From the NCBI GenBank assembly GCA_021107345.1, contig JAIOSX010000110.1:1-5593 (forward strand): DNA of 5,593 nucleotides. The letters run 5' to 3'. How positions within the stretch are numbered: position 1 is the stretch's first letter; each line of letters begins with the position of its first letter. Of this stretch, positions 1 through 5,512 are shown one piece after another. The stretch comes from Candidatus Aegiribacteria sp. (GTDB taxonomy: Bacteria; Fermentibacterota; Fermentibacteria; Fermentibacterales; Fermentibacteraceae). Position numbers and translations under genes: made by a program. The notes under the pieces are model-generated. The model was given only the letters and a program-made list of their open reading frames with translations, was not told where the DNA came from and searched no databases.

Positions 1-228
1 GAAGGAAAGGTCGACTACATTAGTGTGAGGTACTGAAAGTGGTGCTGAGGAGAGGGTCAGGAGACCTGGTATGGAAAGCCAGGCGATGTTCTCGGAGGAT
101 TCGAACATGGAATCCCAGTCGAAAACCGGTCCTGGTATACCGGGTCCGAGAGCCCAGTTCGTCTGGACTGCCTGGGAAGCCAGACAGACCAGTATCGGTA
201 TCAACAGAGCGAGGACAGCCTTCTTCAT
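1..228 (-). CDS. Secreted protein of unknown function, N-terminal part only (runs off the left edge)
   Basis: Reading the minus strand from the ATG at 228 gives 76 codons with no stop, so the gene continues beyond base 1. The start is supported by a textbook AAGGAG seven bases upstream (plus-strand CTCCTT at 236-241). Residues 1-20 (MKKAVLALLIPILVCLASQA) are a clear Sec signal peptide: two lysines, a hydrophobic core and an A/S-x-A cleavage site. A Cys at residue 15 lies within the hydrophobic stretch but is not in a convincing lipobox. The mature start contains NWALGPGIPGPVFDWDS, then FESSENIAWLSIPG and a Leu/Ser-rich stretch. I have an impression, unverified, that similar Trp/Gly/Pro openings precede beta-rich surface proteins in some FCB-type bacteria. 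No catalytic motif is visible in this fragment and I do not name a function. It lies 105 bases downstream of the next minus-strand gene and seems to have its own promoter. The gene call is solid; the role is unknown. Confidence 0.85.
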   Translation of the reverse strand, partial: MKKAVLALLIPILVCLASQAVQTNWALGPGIPGPVFDWDSMFESSENIAWLSIPGLLTLSSAPLSVPHTNVVDLSF

Positions 229-263
229 GTCATTCTCCTTCTATGATCGTGAAATCGAAACAC

Positions 264-285
264 TATTAGTTGCATTATACTAATA
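264..285 (-). promoter_or_regulatory. Probable -10 region of the left-edge secreted gene, inside a 7-bp inverted repeat
   Basis: On the minus strand a perfect TATAAT lies at 274-279, 46 bases before the ATG at 228. The surrounding DNA (about 264-300) is very AT-rich. No good -35 hexamer is seen at 16-18 bp: the best nearby candidates, TTGATA and TTGTTT, have 11- and 19-bp spacers. The hexamer overlaps an exact inverted repeat TATTAGT (264-270) and ACTAATA (279-285) with an 8-base spacer, which could be an operator or chance in AT-rich DNA. Confidence 0.45.
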
Positions 286-333
286 TCATATATCAATAAA
301 ACAAGCATATCTGGTATTAATGACCTGTTCCTC

Positions 334-1464
334 TCAGTCGAGTTTTGCGATCAATCCGGATACGGTTATCTCCTGTGATGTAAAGAGCATAAGGTAGACT
401 CCCGGAGGTACAGCTTTGCCGGTGTTATCTGCACCCATCCAGGTGAATTCACATGATTCCCCGGGCTCAGTAAATTCACAGACGAGTCTGCCGGTAAGAT
501 TGTAGATGCGCAGACTTCCCTCCGAAACGCCTGATGTAACAGGATATTCTACAGTAGTAGTAAATCTGAATGGGTTCGGATATGCTGTCAGGCTAAGCTC
601 AGACAGCACGGTTCCGCCGCCCGGGAGAGACAGGGGAGCCAGGGGCACCAGATCCAGGGAATTCCCGCCAAAATTCGGAACCGCAAGGATATTATCGATT
701 ATGTTGACGTATATATCAGCAGGATTGTTGTGCCCTTGTGAAACAATCTCGGGGGGAGTGGTGAATATCGGATCGTACCGGTACACCCTATCGGTTGCCC
801 AGGAGGAGATGTATGTGTTCCCATCGCCGTCAAAGGAAATACCATCTGGCTGAAGCCCGGTATTCACAACCAGAGACAGCGTATTATCTGCCAGGTCCAC
901 TGCAAGTATTGGTCCACCTGCAATCAGATCATTAACGACGAGTAACCTGTTATTCGATTCATCGAAGATGATTCCATTCGGATATCCGAGCCCTGAATCT
1001 ACGAGTACACTGTAGGTCGTGTCGCTGAGTCTTACACGATAGATCCGGTTTGCTTCGGAGTCTGTAACATACAGGTACTCGGATCCATCCGAAGTGATGT
1101 CGTTGAGTAGCTGCTTCTCCGGGATATCCATTGTGAATATCCTGGTTCCAGTCTCAAGATCAAAGCCGATTATCCCTGTAACAGAGCCTTCAGTCGAAGC
1201 GGCGTATATAGTATTTCCGACGATGTGCACACCCGCAGACTGGTTCATCTCGGTGTTGAAAGGTGTCTGGATACCGAGAGAGTCGATGGCAATAATATCG
1301 CCGTTACCCCAGTTTGAGACCAGGTATCTGAAACGTGGTGGATCGTAAACGACACTTTCGGGATTGTTCAGGAAGCTTTGAAGCGGTATCTGCTGTGACG
1401 GGGCAGTTAGCGGTACCGTTAAAATAAGGAAGAGAACAGCTATCATTCCAGTTCCTGCATTCAT
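334..1464 (-). CDS. Secreted SMP-30/NHL-like beta-propeller protein with C-terminal sorting-type (FlgD-Ig/T9SS-like) domain
   Basis: The product is 376 residues. I chose the ATG at 1464 because AAAGGAG lies about 10 bases upstream and a signal peptide follows at once (residues 1-24, hydrophobic core MIAVLFLILTVPLTA). The in-frame ATG at 1536 would add 24 charged residues before the signal and lacks a good ribosome site. Residues about 30-275 form repeated propeller strands: NPESVVYD, LLNDITSDGSEYLYVTD, YPNGIIFDESNNRLLVV, QPDGISFDGDGNTYISSW and NPADIYV. E36, N121, N163 and D207 fall in the contexts (PE, LND, PNG, PDG) that carry the four metal ligands of SMP-30/gluconolactonase enzymes, so a lactonase-like metal site is possible but inferred. 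Residues about 288-376 start with AYPNPF, contain YNLTGRL and end with PPGVYLMLF...GLIAKLD. This matches FlgD-Ig or type A sorting domains, implying export across both membranes. A binding or structural propeller is the alternative. The gene has its own promoter upstream. Confidence 0.82.
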   Translation of the reverse strand: MNAGTGMIAVLFLILTVPLTAPSQQIPLQSFLNNPESVVYDPPRFRYLVSNWGNGDIIAIDSLGIQTPFNTEMNQSAGVHIVGNTIYAASTEGSVTGIIGFDLETGTRIFTMDIPEKQLLNDITSDGSEYLYVTDSEANRIYRVRLSDTTYSVLVDSGLGYPNGIIFDESNNRLLVVNDLIAGGPILAVDLADNTLSLVVNTGLQPDGISFDGDGNTYISSWATDRVYRYDPIFTTPPEIVSQGHNNPADIYVNIIDNILAVPNFGGNSLDLVPLAPLSLPGGGTVLSELSLTAYPNPFRFTTTVEYPVTSGVSEGSLRIYNLTGRLVCEFTEPGESCEFTWMGADNTGKAVPPGVYLMLFTSQEITVSGLIAKLD

Positions 1465-1560
1465 ACTTATCCATCTCCTTTCATAGTATTTAATTATCAG
1501 TCTTCTTTGCAGCCTGAAAAGATCAGTGAAGCCCATTACGGCAATTCATCTCATTCTGAA

Positions 1561-1588
1561 ATTATACATCTAAAAGATATATCGTCAA
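1561..1588 (-). promoter_or_regulatory. Sigma70-like promoter of the beta-propeller gene
   Basis: On the minus strand TTGACG (plus 1583-1588) and a perfect TATAAT (plus 1561-1566) are separated by 16 bp. This predicts a transcript start near 1553 and a leader of about 90 bases before the ATG at 1464. It lies downstream of the C25 stop at 1670, so the propeller gene can be transcribed independently. The -10 is an exact consensus and the -35 is five of six. Confidence 0.65.
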
Positions 1589-1669
1589 GCAGTATATCCT
1601 TTATTGGTATTTTCGTAATTATCCTTGGAAGATACATACTGGAGGTATGGAATAGACTTCAGATCTCCG

Positions 1670-2815
1670 TTAATTTATCACCACGAAGCGCTGCGTTTCA
1701 GAGAAACTTCCGGAATTCATCCTGACGAAATAGATTCCGGAACAAAGGTCATCGACGGGTATCTCATGAATACCGCATTCAAAAGTTTCAGAAACCGGAG
1801 TCGAAACAAGGCGTCCTGAGATATCGAATACTTTTAGTTCAACATGCGCAGTTGTAGAAAGCGAGAAACTCACCATAGCAGGGGAGGATGAGGGGTTCGG
1901 GAAGACTTTAAGCAATGCGACAGTAAATTCTTCCTGTGTTCCGGAAGAATCCACGGCAATGCAGCCGGAATAGGGATCGAAATCATGAGCCCAGACAGTT
2001 ATGGTAATGTCTCCTGGAGTCTGACGGCTGACCCAGAAAGAAATCTGTCCGGCTGCGTCGGTATACCCGACTTCGTAGACTTCACCGGTCTGCCACGGAC
2101 CCTTCTGAAGGCACACTCTCGCATTCTCGACGGATATTCCTGAAGATGAAGTTACATGAACAGGTATCAGACAGGTTCCCTCGATACTGGATGGATGATC
2201 CACGTTCAGTGAGCCACCCGGTATCAGCCACATCGGCAATTCCGGATCACCAAACAGGTTGTAGCCCTGTACTACAGCGCCTCCGGGGCTCGGGGGGGGA
2301 CACAGGTTATCAAGTGCCAGGCCGTGTGCGATACCGAGTTCGTAAAACCCATCGATCATATATGCATTGTAGAACCCTTCACAGATAGGGAAGATGATCG
2401 TTGCATAGACTGGCCGAGTGTTCATGCAGGCGAACCCTCCGCCTTCAGGGGCGTTCAGCCAGGCGTCTGCACAGGATGTTAGGGAGTCGAAGGCACCTGA
2501 ACTGCAAGCCATGGAGTTCCAGATAGCAACACTCCCCGAATTCGTAATGTTCTGCAGCTCCATGATATCGTCCACAGTAAACAGGTCGCCATATGCGGTG
2601 TACATGCAATCGAAAGCACCATGGTTGACGTGAAAAATCTGATGAGGACCACTATTTATCATGGAGATTGTAATAGCGGTCGAGTTGTTTCCCCATGACT
2701 CGTAACATTTCTCTTCTGTCCACTGATAAGGAACCATAGCCGAGATCTGCTCCGCATATACACTTCCTGGATTAGTAGGCGGGTTTAAGAAGCCCGTTGT
2801 ATATCCAAATCGCAT
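1670..2815 (-). CDS. C25 (gingipain-like) peptidase, C-terminal part: catalytic His/Cys, Ig-like region and sorting-type domain; separated from its N-terminal half by a frameshift
   Basis: This 381-residue frame continues the protein encoded at 2833-3960. It has no ribosome binding site before the ATG at 2815, and the frame is open only seven more useful codons upstream (LNAESWE), so it is unlikely to be a gene with its own start. Residues 1-196 are the second half of a C25 caspase-fold domain. His65 in NHG and Cys104 in MACSSGAFD match the gingipain catalytic His and the Cys-x-x-Gly-x-Phe nucleophile motif. GGGFACMN (125-132) and YNLFGDPELPMW (185-196) are typical family landmarks. Residues about 200-297 look like the Ig-like domain that follows the catalytic domain in gingipains. 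Residues 301-381 (KVFPNPSSS, FDISGRLV, CSGIYFVRM, final QRFVVIN) form a type A sorting-like domain for surface export. C25 enzymes are secreted cysteine endopeptidases; no substrate preference can be read here. If made alone, this piece lacks a signal peptide and half the catalytic domain. Confidence 0.85.
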   Translation of the reverse strand: MRFGYTTGFLNPPTNPGSVYAEQISAMVPYQWTEEKCYESWGNNSTAITISMINSGPHQIFHVNHGAFDCMYTAYGDLFTVDDIMELQNITNSGSVAIWNSMACSSGAFDSLTSCADAWLNAPEGGGFACMNTRPVYATIIFPICEGFYNAYMIDGFYELGIAHGLALDNLCPPPSPGGAVVQGYNLFGDPELPMWLIPGGSLNVDHPSSIEGTCLIPVHVTSSSGISVENARVCLQKGPWQTGEVYEVGYTDAAGQISFWVSRQTPGDITITVWAHDFDPYSGCIAVDSSGTQEEFTVALLKVFPNPSSSPAMVSFSLSTTAHVELKVFDISGRLVSTPVSETFECGIHEIPVDDLCSGIYFVRMNSGSFSETQRFVVIN

Positions 2816-2832
2816 CTCCCAGGATTCAGCGT

Positions 2833-2841
2833 TCAGCCCTG
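2833..2841 (-). other. Frameshift junction inside the C25 peptidase gene
   Basis: The upstream frame reads ...CAT GTT CAG GGC TGA (stop at 2833-2835), while the downstream frame reads GGG CTG AAC GCT GAA TCC TGG GAG ATG. Adding one G to the GGG run (plus CCC 2837-2839) gives an uninterrupted HVQGLNAESWEM and a single protein of 763 residues. The downstream frame is closed by a TGA four codons above the GGG, so the switch must occur within about 15 bases. No standard X-XXY-YYZ slippery heptamer is present. A consensus or assembly error, or a genuine inactivating mutation, is more likely than programmed slippage. Confidence 0.85.
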
Positions 2842-3960
2842 AACATGCTCATAGATCAGAACCTTATCCACGAAGATTTCCGCTTCCTCCAGGCTGTTCA
2901 CGGATGCCCGGCCGACCCAGAGATCGGGATGCCATTCTACGTTATCATCCGGTTCACCCCAGCGGCCGTTGCCATTACTGTCCCACATGTCGAAACCAGG
3001 TTCAGTATCGTTGTTATCAGCGTAGTACAGATCCGTGGGATGTGGATGGATGATGGATGAAGTGGGATGTGCGAACCTTGCCTCGAAAACATCGTTGTCG
3101 CCAACAATGAGTACGAAGTCTACACCCTCAGTTATGCAGTCCGTTAAAAAGGCGCGCACGCTCTGCTGCAGATCGATACAAGGGTAGTGGCTGGAAACCC
3201 AATTAGTAGTGTAGATCGAAGTCGGAATTCCCTTTGCGGTTTTCCAGTCAGCAAGTTCCTGCATGGGAAGCTGGTACTCGGGGCACGTGATTATAATGTA
3301 CTGCCCGTATTCCAATTGCTTCGGGTCAATGATAGTGGCGCCGGAGGAACCTGTATTTTCAGGATTCAGTACCATCGAACGCAGAATATCACGAGCCCTG
3401 TCTTCACTCCATTGAGTTCTGGCGCGAATATTGGGGTGAATTTGAGTTTCCTCGTATTCGACAGCAAGTTCTAGCGTACGCAGAACTCGCAGTTCTCCTG
3501 TAGCCGGGTTCCACTGGATGGGTCTGATCCAGGTACTCGCCAGAGGTATCCCCCAGAGTATACCCGATTGCCATACTTCAAGCAGATTCGCGGGGTAGAA
3601 AGAGCTGGATGCGTAGATATGCTCATCCGGCCGGGGGAAAGCCGGTTCAGCGTCAATGGAACAGAGGACAGGAGTCACCGGTACAATCGCGCAAGTAGAT
3701 GGAAGGGTGTCGAAAACACAGTTGGTAATAGTCACGTTTTCAGCCCTGCATCCCGTTGGAAGGGCTATTCTCAAAAGCATGTGAGGTAGATCCGGCTCAC
3801 CCTCGATACCCAGAAATGGAGAGCCAGGAAGGATAACTCGGTGATACACGCCATCACGGATTACCTGAAGTCCGTCATAATCCGGTTGCACCATAAATGA
3901 TAAGGTGTCAGATACACCAGCACCAGACAGCAAAATCATCAAACCTATTGTTAGCTTCAT
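2833..3960 (-). CDS. C25 (gingipain-like) peptidase, N-terminal part: signal peptide, pro-region and first catalytic subdomain; truncated by a frameshift
   Basis: These 375 residues are the front of a C25 peptidase whose remainder lies at 1670-2815 in another frame. The ATG at 3960 has GAGG seven bases upstream and opens a short signal peptide (MKLTIGLMILLSGAGVS). Residues about 20-200 resemble the C25 propeptide, with GEPDLPHMLLRIALPTG (54-70) typical of its start. From about 217 the catalytic domain begins: YIIITCPEY (221-229), ADWKTAKGIP (237-246), VLIVGDND (283-290), HPTDLYYAD (307-315), DSNGNGRWGE (327-336), HPDLWVGRASV (344-354) and the helix EIFVDKVLIYE (361-371). This is the usual order of landmarks up to just before the catalytic His. 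The acidic Asp/Asn loop at 327-340 may bind calcium, as gingipains do; that is inference. The stop falls in mid-domain after HVQG, so this fragment alone cannot be active. A weak promoter candidate lies directly upstream, and the TetR gene ends 82 bases upstream on the same strand. Confidence 0.85.
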   Translation of the reverse strand: MKLTIGLMILLSGAGVSDTLSFMVQPDYDGLQVIRDGVYHRVILPGSPFLGIEGEPDLPHMLLRIALPTGCRAENVTITNCVFDTLPSTCAIVPVTPVLCSIDAEPAFPRPDEHIYASSSFYPANLLEVWQSGILWGIPLASTWIRPIQWNPATGELRVLRTLELAVEYEETQIHPNIRARTQWSEDRARDILRSMVLNPENTGSSGATIIDPKQLEYGQYIIITCPEYQLPMQELADWKTAKGIPTSIYTTNWVSSHYPCIDLQQSVRAFLTDCITEGVDFVLIVGDNDVFEARFAHPTSSIIHPHPTDLYYADNNDTEPGFDMWDSNGNGRWGEPDDNVEWHPDLWVGRASVNSLEEAEIFVDKVLIYEHVQG

Positions 3961-3978
3961 ATTCCAACCTCAATCAGG

Positions 3979-4007
3979 AATAGACTCTTTCAGGGATCCC
4001 CGGTCAA
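3979..4007 (-). promoter_or_regulatory. Possible promoter of the C25 peptidase gene
   Basis: On the minus strand TTGACC (plus 4002-4007) and TCTATT (plus 3979-3984) are spaced by 17 bp, with five of six and four of six consensus matches. The predicted start near 3972 would leave a leader of only about 12 bases, barely covering the GAGG at 3968-3971. The alternative is read-through from the TetR gene. Confidence 0.35.
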
Positions 4008-4025
4008 GATTGATAGAAGACCGGG
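3999..4025 (-). terminator. Weak hairpin after the TetR gene
   Basis: A perfect 7-bp GC-rich stem, CCCGGTC paired with GACCGGG, encloses a 13-base loop and lies about 18 bases beyond the TetR stop. On the minus strand it is not followed by a run of T, so it is not a classical intrinsic terminator. It overlaps the -35 of the putative C25 promoter and could instead be a protein site or chance. Confidence 0.25.
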
Positions 4026-4042
4026 TTTCGCACAACAGAATC

Positions 4043-4663
4043 TCAGAATTTCCGGGGTATCATAGAATGACCGAAAACGAGATCGACTAATTCCTCGATG
4101 TCCAGTTTACCTGATTCTGTCACTCTCAAAGGACCGTCCACCCACAGAGAAGCCAGACCGTGAGCCATCGACCAGCATGATAGTATAGTTTTCTGGAAGT
4201 GACTGTCGTTGGCTTCCTTCACTTCCGGATTCAATTCGCGAATTGTATTCTCAAGATGAGTGAGAGCCTGTTTCGCGGCATTCATCACCAAATCGTTCTC
4301 CCATAGAGGTTCAGGGTTCGCTCTGAACATCACGTGGAAGTATACCTTGTGATTCACAGCGAATAAAACATAAGACCTTCCCAGGGCTCTCAGTCTATCC
4401 ACCGGGTTATCACATTTTTCTGATGCCTTCCGCTGTGCTTCATCGAGCATCTCGAAGCCCATAAGAGCGACTGCCGCCAGAAGTTCGGTCTTGCTCTTGA
4501 AATGATGATACGGAGCGGCGGGAGAGACTCCCGATATTCTTGCGACTTCTCTAAGCGTGAAGCCTGAAACGCCCTTTTCCTCTATCAGTTTCAGACAGTT
4601 ATTCAAGAGAGCCTGTCTGAGATCGCCGTGATGGTATGTGTCAGTTCTGCCAGTTTCAGCCAT
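4043..4663 (-). CDS. TetR/AcrR-family transcriptional regulator with WHG-type C-terminal domain
   Basis: The product is 206 residues, a normal TetR length. The ATG at 4663 has a perfect AGGAGG nine bases upstream (plus 4673-4678). Residues about 13-60 form the DNA-binding domain: the first helices include LRQALLNNCLKLIEEKG, followed by the helix-turn-helix FTLREVARISGVSPAAPYHHFKSK (35-58) with the family's 'xYxHFxxKxEL' signature. The all-helical ligand domain contains YVLFAVNHKVYFHVMF (98-113) and CWSMAHGLASLWVDG (163-177), the Trp/His-Gly pattern of the WHG subclass of TetR C-terminal domains. The ligand cannot be deduced. The gene diverges from a flavoprotein gene, with overlapping promoters and two matching near-palindromes between them. 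The likely role, by inference, is a dimeric repressor of both itself and the flavoprotein, released by a small molecule such as a quinone, aromatic or electrophile. Control of the C25 gene downstream by read-through is possible but unsupported. Confidence 0.92.
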   Translation of the reverse strand: MAETGRTDTYHHGDLRQALLNNCLKLIEEKGVSGFTLREVARISGVSPAAPYHHFKSKTELLAAVALMGFEMLDEAQRKASEKCDNPVDRLRALGRSYVLFAVNHKVYFHVMFRANPEPLWENDLVMNAAKQALTHLENTIRELNPEVKEANDSHFQKTILSCWSMAHGLASLWVDGPLRVTESGKLDIEELVDLVFGHSMIPRKF

Positions 4664-4690
4664 GGTGTATCTCCTCCTGTCCTGAATGCG

Positions 4691-4719
4691 AATCTACAAT
4701 AAAAGATACATCTTGACAA
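4691..4719 (-). promoter_or_regulatory. Probable promoter of the TetR gene
   Basis: On the minus strand TTGTCA (plus 4714-4719) is 17 bp from TAGATT (plus 4691-4696), five of six and four of six consensus matches. The predicted start near 4684 leaves a leader of about 20 bases carrying AGGAGG. Its -35 overlaps the flavoprotein -35 on the other strand almost base for base. Confidence 0.5.
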
Positions 4720-4728
4720 TGTTAAGTT
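4710..4728. promoter_or_regulatory. Candidate TetR operator, site 1
   Basis: ATCTTGAC-AAT-GTTAAGTT is a near-palindrome with six of eight arm positions symmetric around a 3-base centre. It covers both overlapping -35 elements, so a dimer bound here would block transcription both ways. It matches site 2 (4736-4754) at 15 of 19 positions. Size and symmetry fit a TetR dimer site; assignment to this TetR is inferred from position. Confidence 0.6.
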
Positions 4729-4740
4729 CGATTGTATCTT
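4713..4740 (+). promoter_or_regulatory. Probable promoter of the flavoprotein gene
   Basis: A perfect TTGACA (4713-4718) is followed 16 bp later by TATCTT (4735-4740), four of six matches to TATAAT. The predicted start is near 4747, giving a leader of about 34 bases with AGGAG and AAGGAG before the ATG. Operator site 1 covers the -35, and site 2 covers the -10 and start point. Confidence 0.6.
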
Positions 4741-4754
4741 TACGCTGTTAAGAT
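4736..4754. promoter_or_regulatory. Candidate TetR operator, site 2
   Basis: ATCTTTAC-GCT-GTTAAGAT has seven of eight arm positions symmetric around a 3-base centre, and one further flanking pair (T4735 with A4755) extends it to 21 bp. Its centre is 26 bp from that of site 1. It overlaps the -10 and predicted start of the flavoprotein promoter only, so it would add repression of that gene rather than of the TetR gene. Confidence 0.6.
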
Positions 4755-4780
4755 AGTGGTCATTCACAGGAGAAGGAGAG

Positions 4781-5512
4781 ATGATGAGAATCGTTGCGTT
4801 CAATGGAAGTCCGCGTGGTGCTGCCGGAAACACTCACGTCATGGTTGAGAACTTCCTTGCTGGGGCCGAAAAGGCAGGAGCTGAAACCGAGAACATTCTT
4901 CTAACCGATATGAAAATCGGGCATTGCAGAGGATGTATGGCCTGCTGGTTCAAAACACCGGGGAAATGCATCATCCGGGATGATATGGAGGAATTGCTGG
5001 AGAAATTCTCGGCTGATGTCTTTGTTCTTGCATCACCTCTTTACGTGGATAACGTAACGGGGATAATGAAGGATTTCCTGGACAGAATTATTCCCCGCCT
5101 CGAACCCTTCATTGAAAAGGATGAGAATGATGAGTGCAGGCATCCGGTAAGAACCGGTCATACACCGGAGTTCATTGTAATTTCTAACTGCGGATTTACC
5201 GGAATGGAACATTTCCAGGTTCTCGAACTTCTTTTCAGGAGAATTGCCAGAAATCTCGGAATCAGTATTCTTGGTGAGATTTACAGAGACGGTGGCATGA
5301 TACTCACTAATCCCATGCTGCCTCTAAAGCCATTTCTTATGCGTTACAACAAGCTTCTTCAGAAGGCAGGCGGGGAGTTTGTAACCGATGGGTGTATATC
5401 CGAACGAACACAGGCAAATCTCGATAAACCTATGATTCCACCAGGGCAGTATCTCAAAACAGCGAACAAATACATCGCCTCAGAACTGAAGAAGCTGGAG
5501 AAAGAGGGGTGA
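4781..5512 (+). CDS. Flavodoxin-fold FMN protein, NAD(P)H oxidoreductase / Isf-like iron-sulfur flavoprotein
   Basis: The product is 243 residues and probably cytoplasmic, with no signal peptide. Two adjacent ATGs (4781, 4784) are possible; AGGAG at 4768-4772 suits the first and AAGGAG at 4773-4778 the second. FNGSPRGAAGNTHVM (residues 7-21) is the FMN phosphate loop of the flavodoxin / NADPH-dependent FMN reductase family, and ASPLYVDNVTGIMKDFLDR (84-102) is its second conserved FMN and dimer motif. C49, C52, C55 and C63 form Cys-x2-Cys-x2-Cys-x7-Cys, the compact motif that ligates a 4Fe-4S cluster in archaeal Isf proteins (family knowledge). Here a cluster is therefore possible, although many relatives keep only part of the motif without a proven cluster. 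SNCGF (135-139) marks another strand end near the flavin. Family members pass electrons from NAD(P)H or ferredoxin to quinones, oxygen species or xenobiotics; the substrate here is unknown. The divergent TetR gene and operators suggest ligand-induced expression for detoxification or redox stress. Confidence 0.87.
   Translation: MMRIVAFNGSPRGAAGNTHVMVENFLAGAEKAGAETENILLTDMKIGHCRGCMACWFKTPGKCIIRDDMEELLEKFSADVFVLASPLYVDNVTGIMKDFLDRIIPRLEPFIEKDENDECRHPVRTGHTPEFIVISNCGFTGMEHFQVLELLFRRIARNLGISILGEIYRDGGMILTNPMLPLKPFLMRYNKLLQKAGGEFVTDGCISERTQANLDKPMIPPGQYLKTANKYIASELKKLEKEG

Larger units (their letters stand above)
4702..4741. repeat. Exact 9-bp inverted repeat spanning the divergent promoters
   Basis: AAAGATACA at 4702-4710 is the exact reverse complement of TGTATCTTT at 4733-4741, with 22 bases between them. 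Arm centres are 31 bp apart, close to three helical turns. The right arm includes the flavoprotein -10. The arms partly overlap the two 19-bp near-palindromes, so this may be part of the same operator architecture or may arise from sharing their ATCTT/AAGAT ends. Confidence 0.5.

Noticed and set aside
506..853. Plus-strand open frames lying inside the minus-strand genes (for example 506-853, 1094-1348, 2146-2388, 3187-3474)
   Set aside because: They lack ribosome binding sites and protein-like composition and lie opposite well-supported genes; treated as shadows.
1465..1536. Longer start (ATG at 1536) for the beta-propeller gene
   Set aside because: It would place 24 charged residues before the signal peptide and lacks a Shine-Dalgarno; the ATG at 1464 has AAAGGAG at good spacing.
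1635..1649. Hairpin CATAC-TGGAG-GTATG after the C25 stop as a terminator
   Set aside because: Five-base AT-rich stem without a following T run on the minus strand.
2834..2845. Programmed -1 frameshift signal in the C25 gene
   Set aside because: No X-XXY-YYZ heptamer and no obvious downstream pseudoknot; only a slip of GGC to GGG next to a stop, which is weak evidence.
4692..4707. ATCT...AGAT dyad as a third TetR operator copy over the TetR -10
   Set aside because: It is 16 bp rather than 19, lacks the inner AC/GT pairs and does not keep the 26-bp spacing of the other two sites.
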